Source: Acytostelium subglobosum LB1 (Eukaryota; Evosea; Eumycetozoa; Acytosteliales; Acytosteliaceae). From it: a stretch of 64,000 nt of DNA. The notes below the pieces were generated by a model, which was given only the letters and a program-made list of their open reading frames with translations, ran no database searches and was not told the DNA's origin. The stretch spans positions 1,240,001 to 1,304,000 of the forward strand of contig NW_012236529.1 of NCBI RefSeq assembly GCF_000787575.1. Reading direction: 5' to 3'. This document shows positions 49,968 to 61,640 of the stretch, in pieces. Numbering within the stretch: the first letter of the stretch is position 1; every line of letters begins with the position of its first letter. The position numbers and the translations under genes were made by a program.

Positions 49968-50796
49968 TTAATGAGTGTTGGTGAATGGATCATTCAAGAG
50001 GACGATAGTGTACGTGTTGGGAGCCGTGAGGAGGAGGTCCATGTAAGGAGGGAACGATGCTGTTTTGAAACAATGAATAAGTCCATCGATTTGGAAGAAC
50101 TGGCAGAACAAGTAACCACTGAGGATGATGGGGTTGGGATTGGTTGGACCTCGAACGTAGAGGGGCAGATAGTAGTCAGGGAAGGTATCCACAGCAGTTG
50201 TGTTGTACATGTCAATGGAGACGATGTCTCCAACATTTCTCAAGTAGAAATAATTGGCATGTGGAACAGTGTTGCTTCCCAACTGGGCAATATGCTTTCC
50301 TGCTGGGTTGGTTGATTGATCGATGTACTTTATGACAAAGTTCATCGCTGTATGATCTTCAGATATGTCCACAGATGCCATAAATTTACGGTTATCTTGC
50401 ATTCCAGAATGGTATAAGACTGAAAGTAGTAAAGGTGAATCAACAGCATACTAATTGATTTAATGTTTGAGTAAAGAGTGATTTAGTTAATGATTGAGTA
50501 ATGGCTGATCCTTTTACAACGGAGATTAAATAGTTATTAATACTTACATAATAGCTAGTTTGGATTGATACTTTTGCACCAATTATAATAGACTTGACCT
50601 CATTAGGATGGGGAACCCATGGTGAAGCAGTCTTCCAAAAGTATCCAATATTGAGTACAATTGGAGTACCCTGGAAGTTATTTAGGGGAAACAGATGAAC
50701 TTGTTTAGGTGGAATAGGTACACATTGGATAAATGTTATATTTATAAATATTAAGAAGAAGATAAAGAATATTGAATATATATTATTATTGATCAT
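49968..50796 (-). CDS. Small secreted protein, beta/gamma-crystallin-like start
   Basis: Two exons (50796-50548, 50450-49968) give 243 aa. Only the TAG acceptor at 50451-50452 keeps the frame; a nearby CAG does not. A signal peptide of about 25 residues ends at FIQC. The next segment, HLFPLNNFQGTPIVLNIGY then NEVKSIIIGAKVSIQTSYYY, matches the Greek-key pattern of beta/gamma-crystallins (NFQG, then KSI). The C-terminal half is beta-rich and unrecognised. Secretion is well supported; the fold is inference. Confidence 0.72.
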
Positions 50797-51003
50797 TATT
50801 AAAAAATTATTATTATTTGTTTGAAATAATAATACTATACTATAATGATTGATTGATTCTTTCAACTTATTATTATTATTATCGATTAAATTAATAATAA
50901 GTAATTAATTAATGAAACAAACGTTTCGATTATTGGGACATGATAGGCTTAGTTGAAACGAGATGTATTATTACATTAATGAATGAATGAGCTGACCAGA
51001 TAG

Positions 51004-51621
51004 TTAGATGTAGTTGGAGGTTGGATCATAGGGAATGATAGGAGAGGTGGGTAGATTGCTGTCGCCTTCACCAAGAGCCAGTTGATAGTATTCGACACCT
51101 ATCCATTGTCCAAACTTTAGAGCAATGTTGTTGATCTTGTGAAGGTATTGGAAGCCGTGCTTTGTATGCAGTCTACCGGATTGTTCATTGTTGGTGCTCG
51201 TGCATCCTATCATCTGTCTATAGCCCATCTTTGTTGCTACTGTGATCAGTCGTTTCAACATCAATGCGCCGAGACCACATCCCTTGAATGCCGGGTTCAA
51301 GTAGATGGTATCCTCGCAAGTGTACTTATAGCCTGAGCGTGAGTTGAACAGATGGATGTAGGCATAGCCTGCAATCACTGTTGTCTCTGTCTGACTCGAG
51401 TCAGAGTCGCCGGGTGTCTTGATCGTAGTCGTTGCGACATAGTATGGATTACGTTCGTTTACAACTATATGATTGAAACGTGATGTGAACTCCTCTAGTG
51501 AAGGCTCGGCCAGCTCAACTGTACATGTCTCCTCTCTAACATAATGACAATATATATCTCTGATGCTTTGTACATCATCAATAGTTGCGTCCCTTATTAT
51601 GAATGAGTTGTTTGGTATCAT
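51004..51621 (-). CDS. GNAT acetyltransferase, phosphinothricin-acetyltransferase type
   Basis: Single exon, 205 aa. It starts IIRDATIDDVQSIRDIYCHYV, with EETCTVELAEPSLEEF after it, the N-terminal pattern of the PAT/YncA branch of GNAT enzymes. VIAGYAYIHLF gives the central strand and KGCGLGALMLKRLI the acetyl-CoA pyrophosphate loop. HTKHGFQYLHKI gives the closing strand. This branch acetylates small amines such as phosphinothricin or amino-acid sulfoximines. It lacks introns, and the family is mainly bacterial, so transfer from bacteria is possible. The substrate here is unknown. Confidence 0.9.
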   Translation of the reverse strand: MIPNNSFIIRDATIDDVQSIRDIYCHYVREETCTVELAEPSLEEFTSRFNHIVVNERNPYYVATTTIKTPGDSDSSQTETTVIAGYAYIHLFNSRSGYKYTCEDTIYLNPAFKGCGLGALMLKRLITVATKMGYRQMIGCTSTNNEQSGRLHTKHGFQYLHKINNIALKFGQWIGVEYYQLALGEGDSNLPTSPIIPYDPTSNYI

Positions 51622-51771
51622 ATATGTTACAGATAGTATTATTGTTATTATTATTACAATGAATGGTTGAGTGAATGAATGAGCAAAGATGGTGTGGCGC
51701 GCGAGACAAAAGTGTGTGGTGGCGAAGAGAAGATAGTTTATGGGATTGGCAATCAGGGTGGAGTGATCAAC

Positions 51772-52788
51772 TTAGATGTAGTCTGTGGCATGTCCAATGA
51801 TGACGTACTTGGTCGATGGGTTGATATCGGTCGGCCACCAATATAGTCCATTGTTGCCTGTGGCCATCCAGGTGGATGGTGTGGCGGCACCAACGCGAAT
51901 CGTGTTGTTCTGCCATTGGTTGTTCAATGTGCTGATGTTGGGCACCTCGAATGCCACTGAATCATAGACGGGTCCCCAGCCTGGCTTGATCTCCGCGCCC
52001 CACACATTGCCCGTGAACACCATGTTGGACGACAGAGTGTGTCCGCCCAGGTTGAGCATGTAGGCATAGCCACTAAAGTAGTTGTTGGTGATGCTGATGT
52101 ATTGGTATGCGTCGTCGCCTTGCAGTCCCAGTCCATTTGTATTGCCAACGCCAGTGATTGTGTTGTGATCGATCACCATGTGGCTCAGACCGCCATAGTT
52201 CTCGAGCAGCGCGTCTGTGTGGTCGACACCGCCGCCATCTTGACGCAGATTGTGGAACCATGAGTGACGGATGGTGAGCGGGCCGGCCAGATCCGAGTAT
52301 CCGATCTGAATGCCATTGGCAAAGCCCCACATGTCGCAGTGATCCACTGTGAGTGGGCCAGCCGCACGTTGATCAATACCATACTGATATGAAAGTGTTC
52401 GCTTGATGCGAGCGGTCGGGTTGCTCCATGTGGGCTCGACGGTTGTCTTGGGCTCAAATGTGCAATAGTTGAATGTAATCGCGGAGCCGTAGACGGCGAC
52501 GTTGGCATCGTCCACAGCGTTGGACGCGAAGCGACAGCCGATAAAGGTGATGTTGGTGACAGTCTGGCTGCTGGAGCCAATGTACAATCCATTGATGTAG
52601 TTGCAGTACTTGTAGACACTGTTGCTTACGACTGTTGAAGGGCATGTGGACACCAATGAGCCAGGATAACCAGGGGACTTCTTGTATCCAGTGTTTGTCT
52701 CGTCTGGCCACAGACCAGCGTTAATGACGCTGAAGCAACAACATAGTGCAACAGCGGCAACCAACAAAATATGTTTGGTAATAGCCAT
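51772..52788 (-). CDS. Secreted parallel beta-helix (pectate-lyase-like) protein
   Basis: Single exon, 338 aa. Residues 1-24 are a signal peptide ending INA. The rest is a right-handed beta-helix with regularly spaced turns: NYINGLYIGSSS, ITFIGCRFASN, LTVDHCDMWGFANGIQIG, LTIRHSWFHNLRQDGGG, HMVIDHNTITG and ISITNNYFSGY. The order of Asn and His/Asp residues at turns is typical of secreted polysaccharide-binding or -cleaving beta-helix proteins. No Lys/Arg lyase site can be assigned. The absence of introns and the bacterial look recall the GNAT gene 150 bp away. It might act on bacterial or plant polysaccharides, which is inference. Confidence 0.85.
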   Translation of the reverse strand: MAITKHILLVAAVALCCCFSVINAGLWPDETNTGYKKSPGYPGSLVSTCPSTVVSNSVYKYCNYINGLYIGSSSQTVTNITFIGCRFASNAVDDANVAVYGSAITFNYCTFEPKTTVEPTWSNPTARIKRTLSYQYGIDQRAAGPLTVDHCDMWGFANGIQIGYSDLAGPLTIRHSWFHNLRQDGGGVDHTDALLENYGGLSHMVIDHNTITGVGNTNGLGLQGDDAYQYISITNNYFSGYAYMLNLGGHTLSSNMVFTGNVWGAEIKPGWGPVYDSVAFEVPNISTLNNQWQNNTIRVGAATPSTWMATGNNGLYWWPTDINPSTKYVIIGHATDYI

Positions 52789-53209
52789 CTTGTTAAGTAT
52801 TAAATGTTTGATTGATTGGAGATGGAGTTGGAGTTGGTTTAAATGATTGAGTGATTGAGTGATGTTGTGGCAACGCGCGGACTATGTCCTGTTCTTTGAA
52901 TAGACATGTCCAACCAAGCATCCATCCATCCAATATCCATCCCATCCTGTGGTAAGGTCGGGGTGTTGATACGACCAGACGAGATCCATTATTGGGGGCA
53001 TAGACGACGCGTCTGTACTGGTCCAGATATTTTGGGATAGTGGCGGCATGTTTGAAATCGACCGAATCAGGATGAAGATGATGGTGTCTCTTCGGTTATA
53101 TGTTTGATTGAACATCCATCCATCCATCATGTGCTTGTTTGATTGATTGAATGACATTTGGCAGTCTCCTGCCATACTATGTCTTGTCTATTCGCGCTAT
53201 ACAACTATA
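52789..53209. other. Intergenic, beta-helix promoter side / transporter 3' end
   Basis: Simple TGATTGA repeats at 52805-52860 precede the beta-helix gene's start. No further gene recognised. Confidence 0.5.
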
Positions 53210-54911
53210 CTATTTGAATATTTTATTGCCAGCCTTTAGCTGGCGATGTTGGCCTAGGTTATGCTCTTCATCATTATTGTCGTCGTCGTCATCTTCGTCG
53301 TCGTCGTCGTCGTCTTGATCGGCAGTCACACTCAAAACACTGTTATTAATATTATGTTCGAATATCTCTTCCATTCGCCCATTGCTACCTTGTGATGGTG
53401 CCATCACTGACGTTGATTGATTCTGTTGATCCTCGTCCAGACGGTACTCTATCTCTCCTGTCACTGGATCCTTCACGATTCTATAAATATGATTGTCCAT
53501 GACGACCTTGCCCAATGTCTTGGCCATGGCCTTCATCTCGACCTCCCTCGCGGCGTCGTCCTCGTTGCCAGAATTCGTATCCATTATATTGATTGTGTTG
53601 TTGCTACCTCGTACGCCTGGAGTGTTGATGCTCATGTCCTGGCTACCAGACACGTCGGCGCCAGTGGCCGTGCTCTCGGTCAACAGCTTGTCCTTTGTGT
53701 ACTGATCCATGATGTCCTTCTTGTACTCGCGGTGCTTGGCCACCATCACGACGGCCACGCCCACCAACACAGTGATGGCGCCCAGTATGTTGAGAATGGT
53801 CAGTCGCTCGTGCAAAAAGATGGCGGCGGCGATCGATGTGACCAGCGGCTCGACGCACAGGTACATCGCGACCGTCGTCGAGTCGGACTTCTTGACCGCC
53901 CACGAGCTGGCCCAGAATGTGTATGCCGTTGCGAATATCGCAGTATATAATATCGCCAACCAATTGACGTAGCGCGTCTCCAAAAAGTCAGAGTAGTCGC
54001 GTGTGATGCCCAGTGTGAGGGCGATGACGGGAATCGTTCCAAAGAGGAATGCCCACGACATGATCTTGGCGGGAGGGTTACCCAGTGCCAGCAGTGGGCG
54101 TTGTAGCAGGAGGAAGCCTGCATAGGCCATCGTATTGCCCAAGAAACAAAGATTGCCAAACAGTATATTTAGACTGGATCTCGAGTCATCGCGTAAATGT
54201 GTCAAGTCCACCATCAATATCGCGCCTGCCACACTAACTCCAATGCCAACAAACTTTAACCATGACTTGCGTTCATACTTGAATGCCACTGCCAACAAAG
54301 TACTGAATATAGGTATAGCTGGCTGAGTGATCGCTGCATTCGATGCTGTCTACATTCGTTGATCATGTGTGCGTATGAGTGTGTGTGCGAGCAAGTTAGC
54401 ATTTATGGGACAATCAAGGAGTCGAACAATCAGTCAGTCCAATCAATCCCAAGGGTCGCGGGTCGATCATGATTGCTTACAGATAGTTCCAAACCTTCAA
54501 GAAAGAGCTAAATATCATGTGATCATAAAGTGCCAAGTGTTATAGGTTAGTCTCGCGAATCAATCATTCAATCAATCAATAATGATAACTTACGGATTGG
54601 TTAATTGTTACGGCGAATATACCAACTAGTACAAGTAGTAACCATTCACGTGGAGATGATGGTAGTTTACGCATTTGTTGTGGTTCGGTAATGACAGCGA
54701 ATAGCCAGAGTATTGGCGTGGCCAATAGTAGACGGTATGTTAAAAAGATGAATGGGTCCATTGATTTGAGTGCCACCTTGGCCACTATATAAAACACAGA
54801 GAATGCCAGTTGAATTGACAACAGTACCAGATGTACCTTTATCGTCTCTCTTCTAACCTCTCTAACTGATCTCTTAAAACGCGCCCAGCGCGTCTCATTC
54901 ATCTTCACCAT
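53210..54911 (-). CDS. EamA/DMT-family transporter
   Basis: Three exons (54911-54594, 54507-54481, 54349-53210), the middle one only 27 nt, give 494 aa. Ten membrane helices in two EamA halves fit the drug/metabolite transporter superfamily. Seen are FKVHL-type entry (TIKVHLVLLSIQLAF), SLFLEGLELS across the micro-exon, TASNAAITQPAIPIFSTLLA, and the second half ending FLHERLTILNILGAITVLVG. The C-terminal 170 residues are cytosolic, with an Asp-rich run (about 475-485). The family exports amino acids, nucleotide sugars or other metabolites; substrate unknown. Plant WAT1-type proteins have the same layout. Confidence 0.92.
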
Positions 54912-55498
54912 GATTGTTCGTTTGTTGACTTTATTTGACCCTGACCCTTTTGACAAGTATAATATGTAAGTAATAATACAGATATATATATATATATTAT
55001 ATAAGATTGAGATGATAATAAAGTGATGTTGAATGAATGATTCGTTCAAACTTCTTCAATCTTGTTTTGTCGACACTCAAACGGCAGGTTGGAGACCCCT
55101 TCAATCATTCAATCACACCCCATTCCAACCTTCCATCCAACGATTGGATTTGATAAATTAAATTCTGATAAAACGATTAATATATATTTGAAATCAAGTA
55201 AAGATAATATATTATATTATATTAATATAACATAAAATATATATTTATATATTTATATATTTGTTATAACTACTCAGATGTTTGTGTAAGTTGGAGCTTG
55301 AACTTTGACGAAAATAAAGGGCTGTTTCGTGTTTGTTTGTGTTTTTGAATCGATTTGTTGAATTATCTCCCATTCTTGACAAATTGTCGGTCGGGTACTC
55401 TACACATAAACTTATACTTATACATACATATAATATATACATACATAGTACACATACATACACATATACATATACATATACAAACGACATAATAACAG
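54912..55498. other. Divergent promoter region, transporter / K+ channel
   Basis: 587 bp of very AT-rich DNA with TA repeats (54981-55000, 55228-55262). Separates divergent start codons. No coding exon. Confidence 0.55.
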
Positions 55499-58400
55499 AT
55501 GTCATTGACTTTTGAAGAGAGGTTGATTGATATCAATGCAGCATCAACAGCAACAGATACACTGGTAGCTGAAGCAATAGTTACAGCAGCAGAGGCAATA
55601 GTGGCAGCAACAATGACAACGACAGCAAACTCTTCAAGTAGCTCATCATCAGGAGAGCATCAACGTGTTACAGGATTCAGAGATATATTAGTACATATTG
55701 TAACACTGTCTATTGTGTTGGCAGTTGTACTTGCAGTACTCACTGGTATCACTCTAGTCTCTCGAGCATTCCGCAAACAAAAGCGATCACATAGCAAGCT
55801 ATCCCTACGAACAAGAATCGAACTATATCTCACATCAACTGGCATTATAACATGGATAGTATGTTCACAAGTTTGAATGATTGAATGAATGATTGATTGA
55901 ATGAATACTAACGATAATGATTGATCATCAACAGGAAGGAATACAAGTAATGCTTAGTATTGCATCAGTGATTATATTCATTTATGGAACATACTTGCCA
56001 GCAGACCAACAACCACCTATCGCGTACACTTGGATCGAGNTTGTGTTTGGCAATCTTCTTCACATTGCATTGGATATTGGATTATTATATATCAAAGGAT
56101 AGATTGAAGTACTTGTACTCATTCTTCTCAATAGTGGACTTGGTGACAGTGTTGCCAATCTACATTGATCTGGTGCGTGGCGTAATGTTCACCGAGCTGT
56201 CGACATTCCAATTCCTGCGTGTGCTGCGTACGGTGCGTGTACTGCGCGCCAACCGTGTGCTGCACAACTTTAACGACATCACTCAATACTTGTTGCGAGT
56301 GGTCATTGCCGTGTTCACGTTCATCCTGATCGTCGCTGCATTCTACATGAATGTCGACCTGCATCCCGAGGTCGATGGCCGCTCCCCGCCCTTGCAGTTC
56401 CACCAGACCATCTACTTCCTGGTCGTCACGCTCACCACCTGTGGCTATGGAGACATCCATCCGACCAACCCCGTCGGTCAACTCACCATCACCTTTGCCA
56501 TCTGCATCGGTGCCGTTCTCATACCCTACCAAGTCTCCAAACTTCTCGACATCTTTAGCTCATACTCGCGTATGTCTTCAAGGTTGGCGTGGACGCCACT
56601 CACTCAATCAACCATGATTGATCACTAACTTCCCGCCCCCGCCTCGCCCCCGCCACTACCACAGCTTACAAGCGCGACCTTTCCAATCGCAACTTACATG
56701 GACATATTCTGTTGTGTGGCGAGATCAACTTCACGTCGTTGCTGGAGTTCTTGACAGAGTTCTACTTGGAGCGATATGGTCAGTTGAAAAAGACGATTGT
56801 GATCTTGAACAATAATCCACCATCGGATCAGTTGAAGATCCTACTCTTGCACCCATTCTACAAGCATAGACTTTATTACTTGGAGGGATCGCCAATGCTC
56901 GAGTGCGATTTAAAGAGAGCACGATTCATCCACACATCATCCTGCTTCATCTTCCGTCCACTCTATTGGGAGGAGGGAGATTCGAGTACCATCCTCACCA
57001 CAATGGCCATGCGCAACCTCCGTCCCCCTGGAGGCACTAAGATATTCACACAGCTCGTAGACCACGAGAGCAAGGTATGTTGTGTAGCGCGTGTGCTATC
57101 ATGTCCCCCTGGACACCGCAATGACTGACACAGCCCCTCCCCCCCCCCCCCCCCCCNNNNNNNNNNNNNNNNNNNNNNNNNNNNNNNNNNNNNNNNNNNN
57201 NNNNNNNNNNNNNNNNNNNNNNNNNNNNNNNNNNNNNNNNNNNNNNNNNNNNNNNNTCACTCATGGTGGGCGACATCAACAGAAGAAGATATCATCAAAT
57301 GTCAATCATGTGATGTGTATTGAGGACTTTAGGAATGGTATATTGGTGCAGAGCACGTTGTGCCCAGGCTTTGGAACGATGGTGTGCAACTTGTTCACGA
57401 GTAGACAACCAGAGTCGAATGAGGAAGAGAAGTGGATCGCAGAGTACGTCAGTGGCAGTGTCAACTCAATTTACAAGATACCAGTGCCCATATCAATGGT
57501 TGGCGAAACACTTGGCTTTGTCACCACAACAATGTACTCGGGCGCAAAGGCACTGGTGCTGGGCATCATTGATGAGGGCGACGATGGCGATCAGGCACCC
57601 AACCCGCACGCATCATCCTCGTCGCTGCCCACGGCAGCCGCTCACCATGACTCGCATGGCAAGTCGCGCTTCACCATCCATCCCCCATTCTCCACGATAC
57701 TCAAGAGCTCCATGCACCTGGTAATCATCGCGCACAGTCCAACGGCCCCAGTGTTCAAGCCCAACATTCCTTCGATCATTAGGAAGATGGAGCAGGAGGA
57801 CAAGGGTTCATCACACTTCTCCACACTCTTCAATCGTCTGTTCGCGCCTGATGAAGTTGGTCGCTCTCAGGAACTACAGGACGAGACATTCTTGCATGAA
57901 GGCCGTCATTTCTTCACATCGACCTACTCTCCCACGCAGGTTGAGATGGAGGACCTGCCCAATACAAGCAGTCCCTCAGCCTCACCACGTCCAACAGTAT
58001 TCAATCAACCAAGCCAAGACCTATTGGCCAGCGTCGACCCTTCAGAAATTGAGGCACTGGAGGAGCCTCGACCAAACCCATTGCTCGAGCTATGCAGGAC
58101 AGAGTTTGACAACAACTGGGAGGACTTCTTGTGCAATGTGATCGAGTCTGTCGACTCGAAGAAGTCGCATTTGGAGGAGATCGTCGAGGAGTTGGAGCCC
58201 ATCATCAGATCGATCGAGAAGCATCAGAACCTGGACAACGACGACCTGTACGACAAGGAGGAGTTGCCCCAGGACAACTGGAAGGAGCACATCATCATCT
58301 GCGGCTCAGTGAACCGCATCGACCTGTTCCTGCGTGGTCTACGCCAGAAGCACATCGCCGAGAACCTCAATCGCTTCCACTACATCAAGAACCAGAAGGA

Positions 58401-59559
58401 GGACCGTGAGCTACTGCCGCCCACCATTGTAATATTGCATCCCGAGGAGCCGGACATGAGCGAGTGGGACGACATTGAGGACATCCACTATATCAAGGGC
58501 TCGCCACTCGAGCGCAAGGATCTGGAGATGTGTCGCGTGCACCTCGCCTCCAAGATCATCATTCTGTCCGACCCATACAGCAACAAGAACGCTTCATCCG
58601 TCACGTCAGAGACTAGCGTGCAGCTGGACTCGGCTACAATCATGGCCTACCTCGAGGTCAACGAGATGCTGGTCAACTCGACCAACAACTCGCTGGTTAC
58701 CGTGGAGTTGGTGCACGAGCCCAATATCCGATTCATATCGACCAAGAGCACCAAGTCACAGATGAGCCAGAACACCAGACGCAAGATCAATCGCGATGAC
58801 GAGGAGCTTGAGAAGCCCAAGTACTACATCACCAGTGACTTTGCCTCGGGCAAGGTCATGACGCTCACAACACTCGACTCACTGCTCTGCCAGGCAAATC
58901 ACAATGAGTTCCTGTTGGATGTGGCGTCCGAGTTGGTGCTCGGAGTCAATGGCATCAAGCGCTATCACAAGAAGATCACATCGAGATATGACGACGACTA
59001 CTCTGATGACTCTTATGAATATGGTTCAAGATACGATAGTTATGGAGATGATCACTCTGGTGATGAGTCTACACCAGGTGCTGCTGGTGCTTCAAACAAC
59101 AACAACAACAGTGGACACAACAGTCACAATCATAGCCTCAACAACAGTCATCTAAACATCAATCACAATCATCGAAACAGAAGCTTCCTCAAGACCAACG
59201 TCACGCCCACCATGTCCAAGAGTAGCAGTCTTGTCAGTCTTCATCAATACTACCAAGACTGCCTACTCAATCAAATCAAGGTGCCAAACCAATTCCACGT
59301 AAGTCAAAGTTGATCACGATCAATCAATCACCTCCATACTCACTCATACTCTAATACAAACCATTAGGGAAGGACATACGGAGAGCTATTCGAAGGACTT
59401 GTTCAAAAGAACATCTTGGCTTTGGGACTGTATCGATGCAAAGAGATCACCGGCGCACCAAATCCTTATGTCTTCACATGTCCACCTGCCACGACAACTC
59501 TGCACGAGAACGATCTTGTGTACATCCTCTACAGACAAATAGAGACATCCAATCTCTAA
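55499..59559 (+). CDS. BK/Slo-type voltage-gated potassium channel
   Basis: Exons 55499-55858, 55935-56569, 56665-57074, about 57281-59298 and 59368-59559; the gap at 57157-57256 lies in or beside an intron. The chain has a Ser-rich head, six membrane helices plus pore, and two RCK domains. S4 is FLRVLRTVRVLRANRVL with five evenly spaced Arg. The pore reads TLTTCGYGDIHP, and RCK1 opens GHILLCGEINFTSLLEFL. LCPGFGTMVCNLF and the end RTYGELFEGLV...ALGLYR match Slo channels. It would pass K+ at the plasma or contractile-vacuole membrane, gated by voltage and perhaps Ca2+. The frame breaks at the N at 56040; dropping that one base restores it, so a sequencing error is likely. Confidence 0.92.
56040..56040. 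other. Single ambiguous base that shifts the channel frame
   Basis: Upstream frame ends TWIE; downstream frame starts LCLAIFFTLHWILDYY, a membrane helix. Counting the N as a base breaks the frame, and leaving it out joins the two. Confidence 0.85.
57157..57256. other. Assembly gap (100 N)
   Basis: Exactly 100 N directly after an 18-C homopolymer (57139-57156). The round number suggests a gap of unknown size. Confidence 0.98.
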
Positions 59560-59619
59560 GATCATCCATCCATCCATCAATCATCAATCATCCATTTACT
59601 TGCTGTTGGCAATCCTTTG

Positions 59620-59625
59620 AATAAA
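59620..59625 (+). terminator. AATAAA poly(A) signal for the K+ channel gene
   Basis: AATAAA 61 bases past the stop at 59559 on the same strand. Confidence 0.5.
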
Positions 59626-59716
59626 AGGAGTGCGTTACGCGTCTTCATTAACCAATCATCCAGTCCTTAGTTTGAGTTTGGTATGAGTTTGAGTTCAAGT
59701 TTATTTACAAGTTATC

Positions 59717-61640
59717 TTAACACATGGCAGTGGCATGATGGATGTAGGACTGCATTGGTGCAGACTCTACAGTTTGGTAGTGGTTTGATCCAGACTTGAT
59801 TGAGACTGGAACGCTACGTGTTGGCTTAACGGTTGGTGCTGCCACACGGATTGGTGGTTGTACTGACGATGACTCGACACAGGAGACGTCAGACTTGGAG
59901 AGGTTAAGTGATTGCCATCTCACCTCAAGGTCCTCCTTGGCATTGACGGGCTTGGTCCACAAGTCGACCCAGTACTTGCCAACCAAACTGTCCAGCTCGC
60001 CCTCATAGCGGATACAGTTCTTCTCCTTGTAGTTGGCATTCTTTTTCTTGTCATCCTTCTCCTCCTGAACCTTTTTGGCCTTGGCTGGGGCCTTGGCCTT
60101 CTTTCCCTTGCCCTTGGTTGCCTCGTCCTTATTGGACCTCTTCTTGTTGTCGTTGGCAGGGTTGTAGGTGTATGCGGCGTACAGACGATACTTGTCGTTG
60201 AGGTACATGTTGTCAAGTTCAAACAGTGCACAGTCACTGTCATCCTTGCCCTGTTGGATGTTCTTCTGGTCCACCACCTTGGCAACTCTAATCTTATTTG
60301 TCTCGTCAAAGTAGTTGACAAACAACGTGAACATCTTGGTCGTGCCCATCTTTAGACGGTCGAGGACGATGCGCAGCTCGGTCTTGTTACCCTTGACAGC
60401 GACTGACTTAATGTCCTCGATCTTGGGCGCGGGTAGATCGTTGGTGTTGTAGTAGAACCTGATCGTTGGCGATACGATGTGGCACAGTTGGGTCATGGTA
60501 CGAGTGTCGTAGACGTAGGTGGTGGTCGTGAAGCTCTTGGCGTCCGAGTTGTTGAGGAAGCGAGAGAAGGTTGGGTCTTGGGTGGAGACACCGTCTTCCT
60601 TGACCGAGGACATGCCGGCGTCCAACTCAAAGTGGAGCTGCTGGTTGACAACAGTCATCAGCTTAAGGTTCTTGGGGTTGGCCTTGCCCTTGATCTTGAA
60701 GACGAATCTGCCACAGCCCTTTTGGATGATCACCTTGGGGTATCTGACCAAGCTGATGCGCATCTCCTTATCACTGCGGTTCTCGGCCACCTTGGTCTTC
60801 TCAGACTTTGCGGTGGGCACTGCCTTCTTCTTTCTCGACGCAGTATTCTCCTTCTTCACAACAATAGACTTGTTGGTGGTCTTCTTTCTGGGCACGTGAA
60901 TAGCTTCCTGCTTCACCTCGATCTCGGCCTCGGCCTCGGACTCTGGCTCTGACTCTGACATTTGCTCTGGCTCAGAGGACTGAGAAGAACACTCGTCCGT
61001 TGAGGCATCAGAGTAGTATATTTGGCGAGGTGAGCTGTCATAGCTCAATGGGCTCAACTCGGTACCCATCTCACAAAAGTCTTCTTGGGACATGGCAGCG
61101 TCCAAGTTGATGTTGATCAGTTGTGCCTCTGGTGACATAAGTTGTTGTTGTGCCATCAGTTGTTGTTGTTGCTGTTGTTGTTCATACATATGGTATTGTT
61201 GTTGGTTCATATTGATGGAAGCTTGTGTGACAGATGACAGGCTGGACATAGTACTGTTGTTCAGCCATTGGGTAGTTAAAACTGCATTGCTGTCGTTGGT
61301 TTGGTGATGGCATGGCAGAGTCGTAAATGTTGCTGCCCATGATTGGTGAGCTCTCGGCACTGTTTAATAACATGGCCGATTGGGTCATCATTAGGAAGTT
61401 GGATGCTGTTGGTGTTGTGGTGGTGGTGGACATTGACGACGAAGACGATGATGATGATGTTGGCTCTGGCTCTGAGAGTTGGAATGACGAAGCCAAGTCA
61501 TGTCGGTCCTTAAAGAAGTTGGCCAAGAATGGTGCAATGTTGGACTCATACTGTGGATGCATGTATGAATGGCACAAATCAGTCATCACTGATGTCTTGT
61601 CATTGTCAGTGACACTATCAGGGTTATATAAGTTCATCAT
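59717..61640 (-). CDS. CudA-like transcription factor candidate (two overlapping frames)
   Basis: A first frame (61640 to about 61190) encodes MMNLYNPDSV... with Ser/Thr/Gln-rich sequence. A second frame, shifted by one base, runs from within it (ATG 61249 possible) to 59717 and encodes a Gln run, an acidic stretch, a basic stretch (PRKKTTNKS), then a folded domain (LVRYPKVIIQKGCGRFVFKI ... MFTLFVNYFDE). A Lys-rich insert and WVDLWTKPVNAKEDLEVRWQ follow. The domain resembles the DNA-binding core of CudA and related dictyostelid factors; this is from memory of the family and is tentative. Joined, about 640 aa; from ATG 61249 alone, 510 aa. No intron explains the shift, so a one-base sequence error is likely. 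Confidence 0.65.

Noticed and set aside
52882-53175. 97-aa minus-strand ORF
   Set aside because: No signal, family or splice support; contains repeat-derived segments.
54420-54480. tRNA-like B-box (AGTCGAAC)
   Set aside because: No acceptor or anticodon stems could be folded around it, and it lies in an intron of the transporter.
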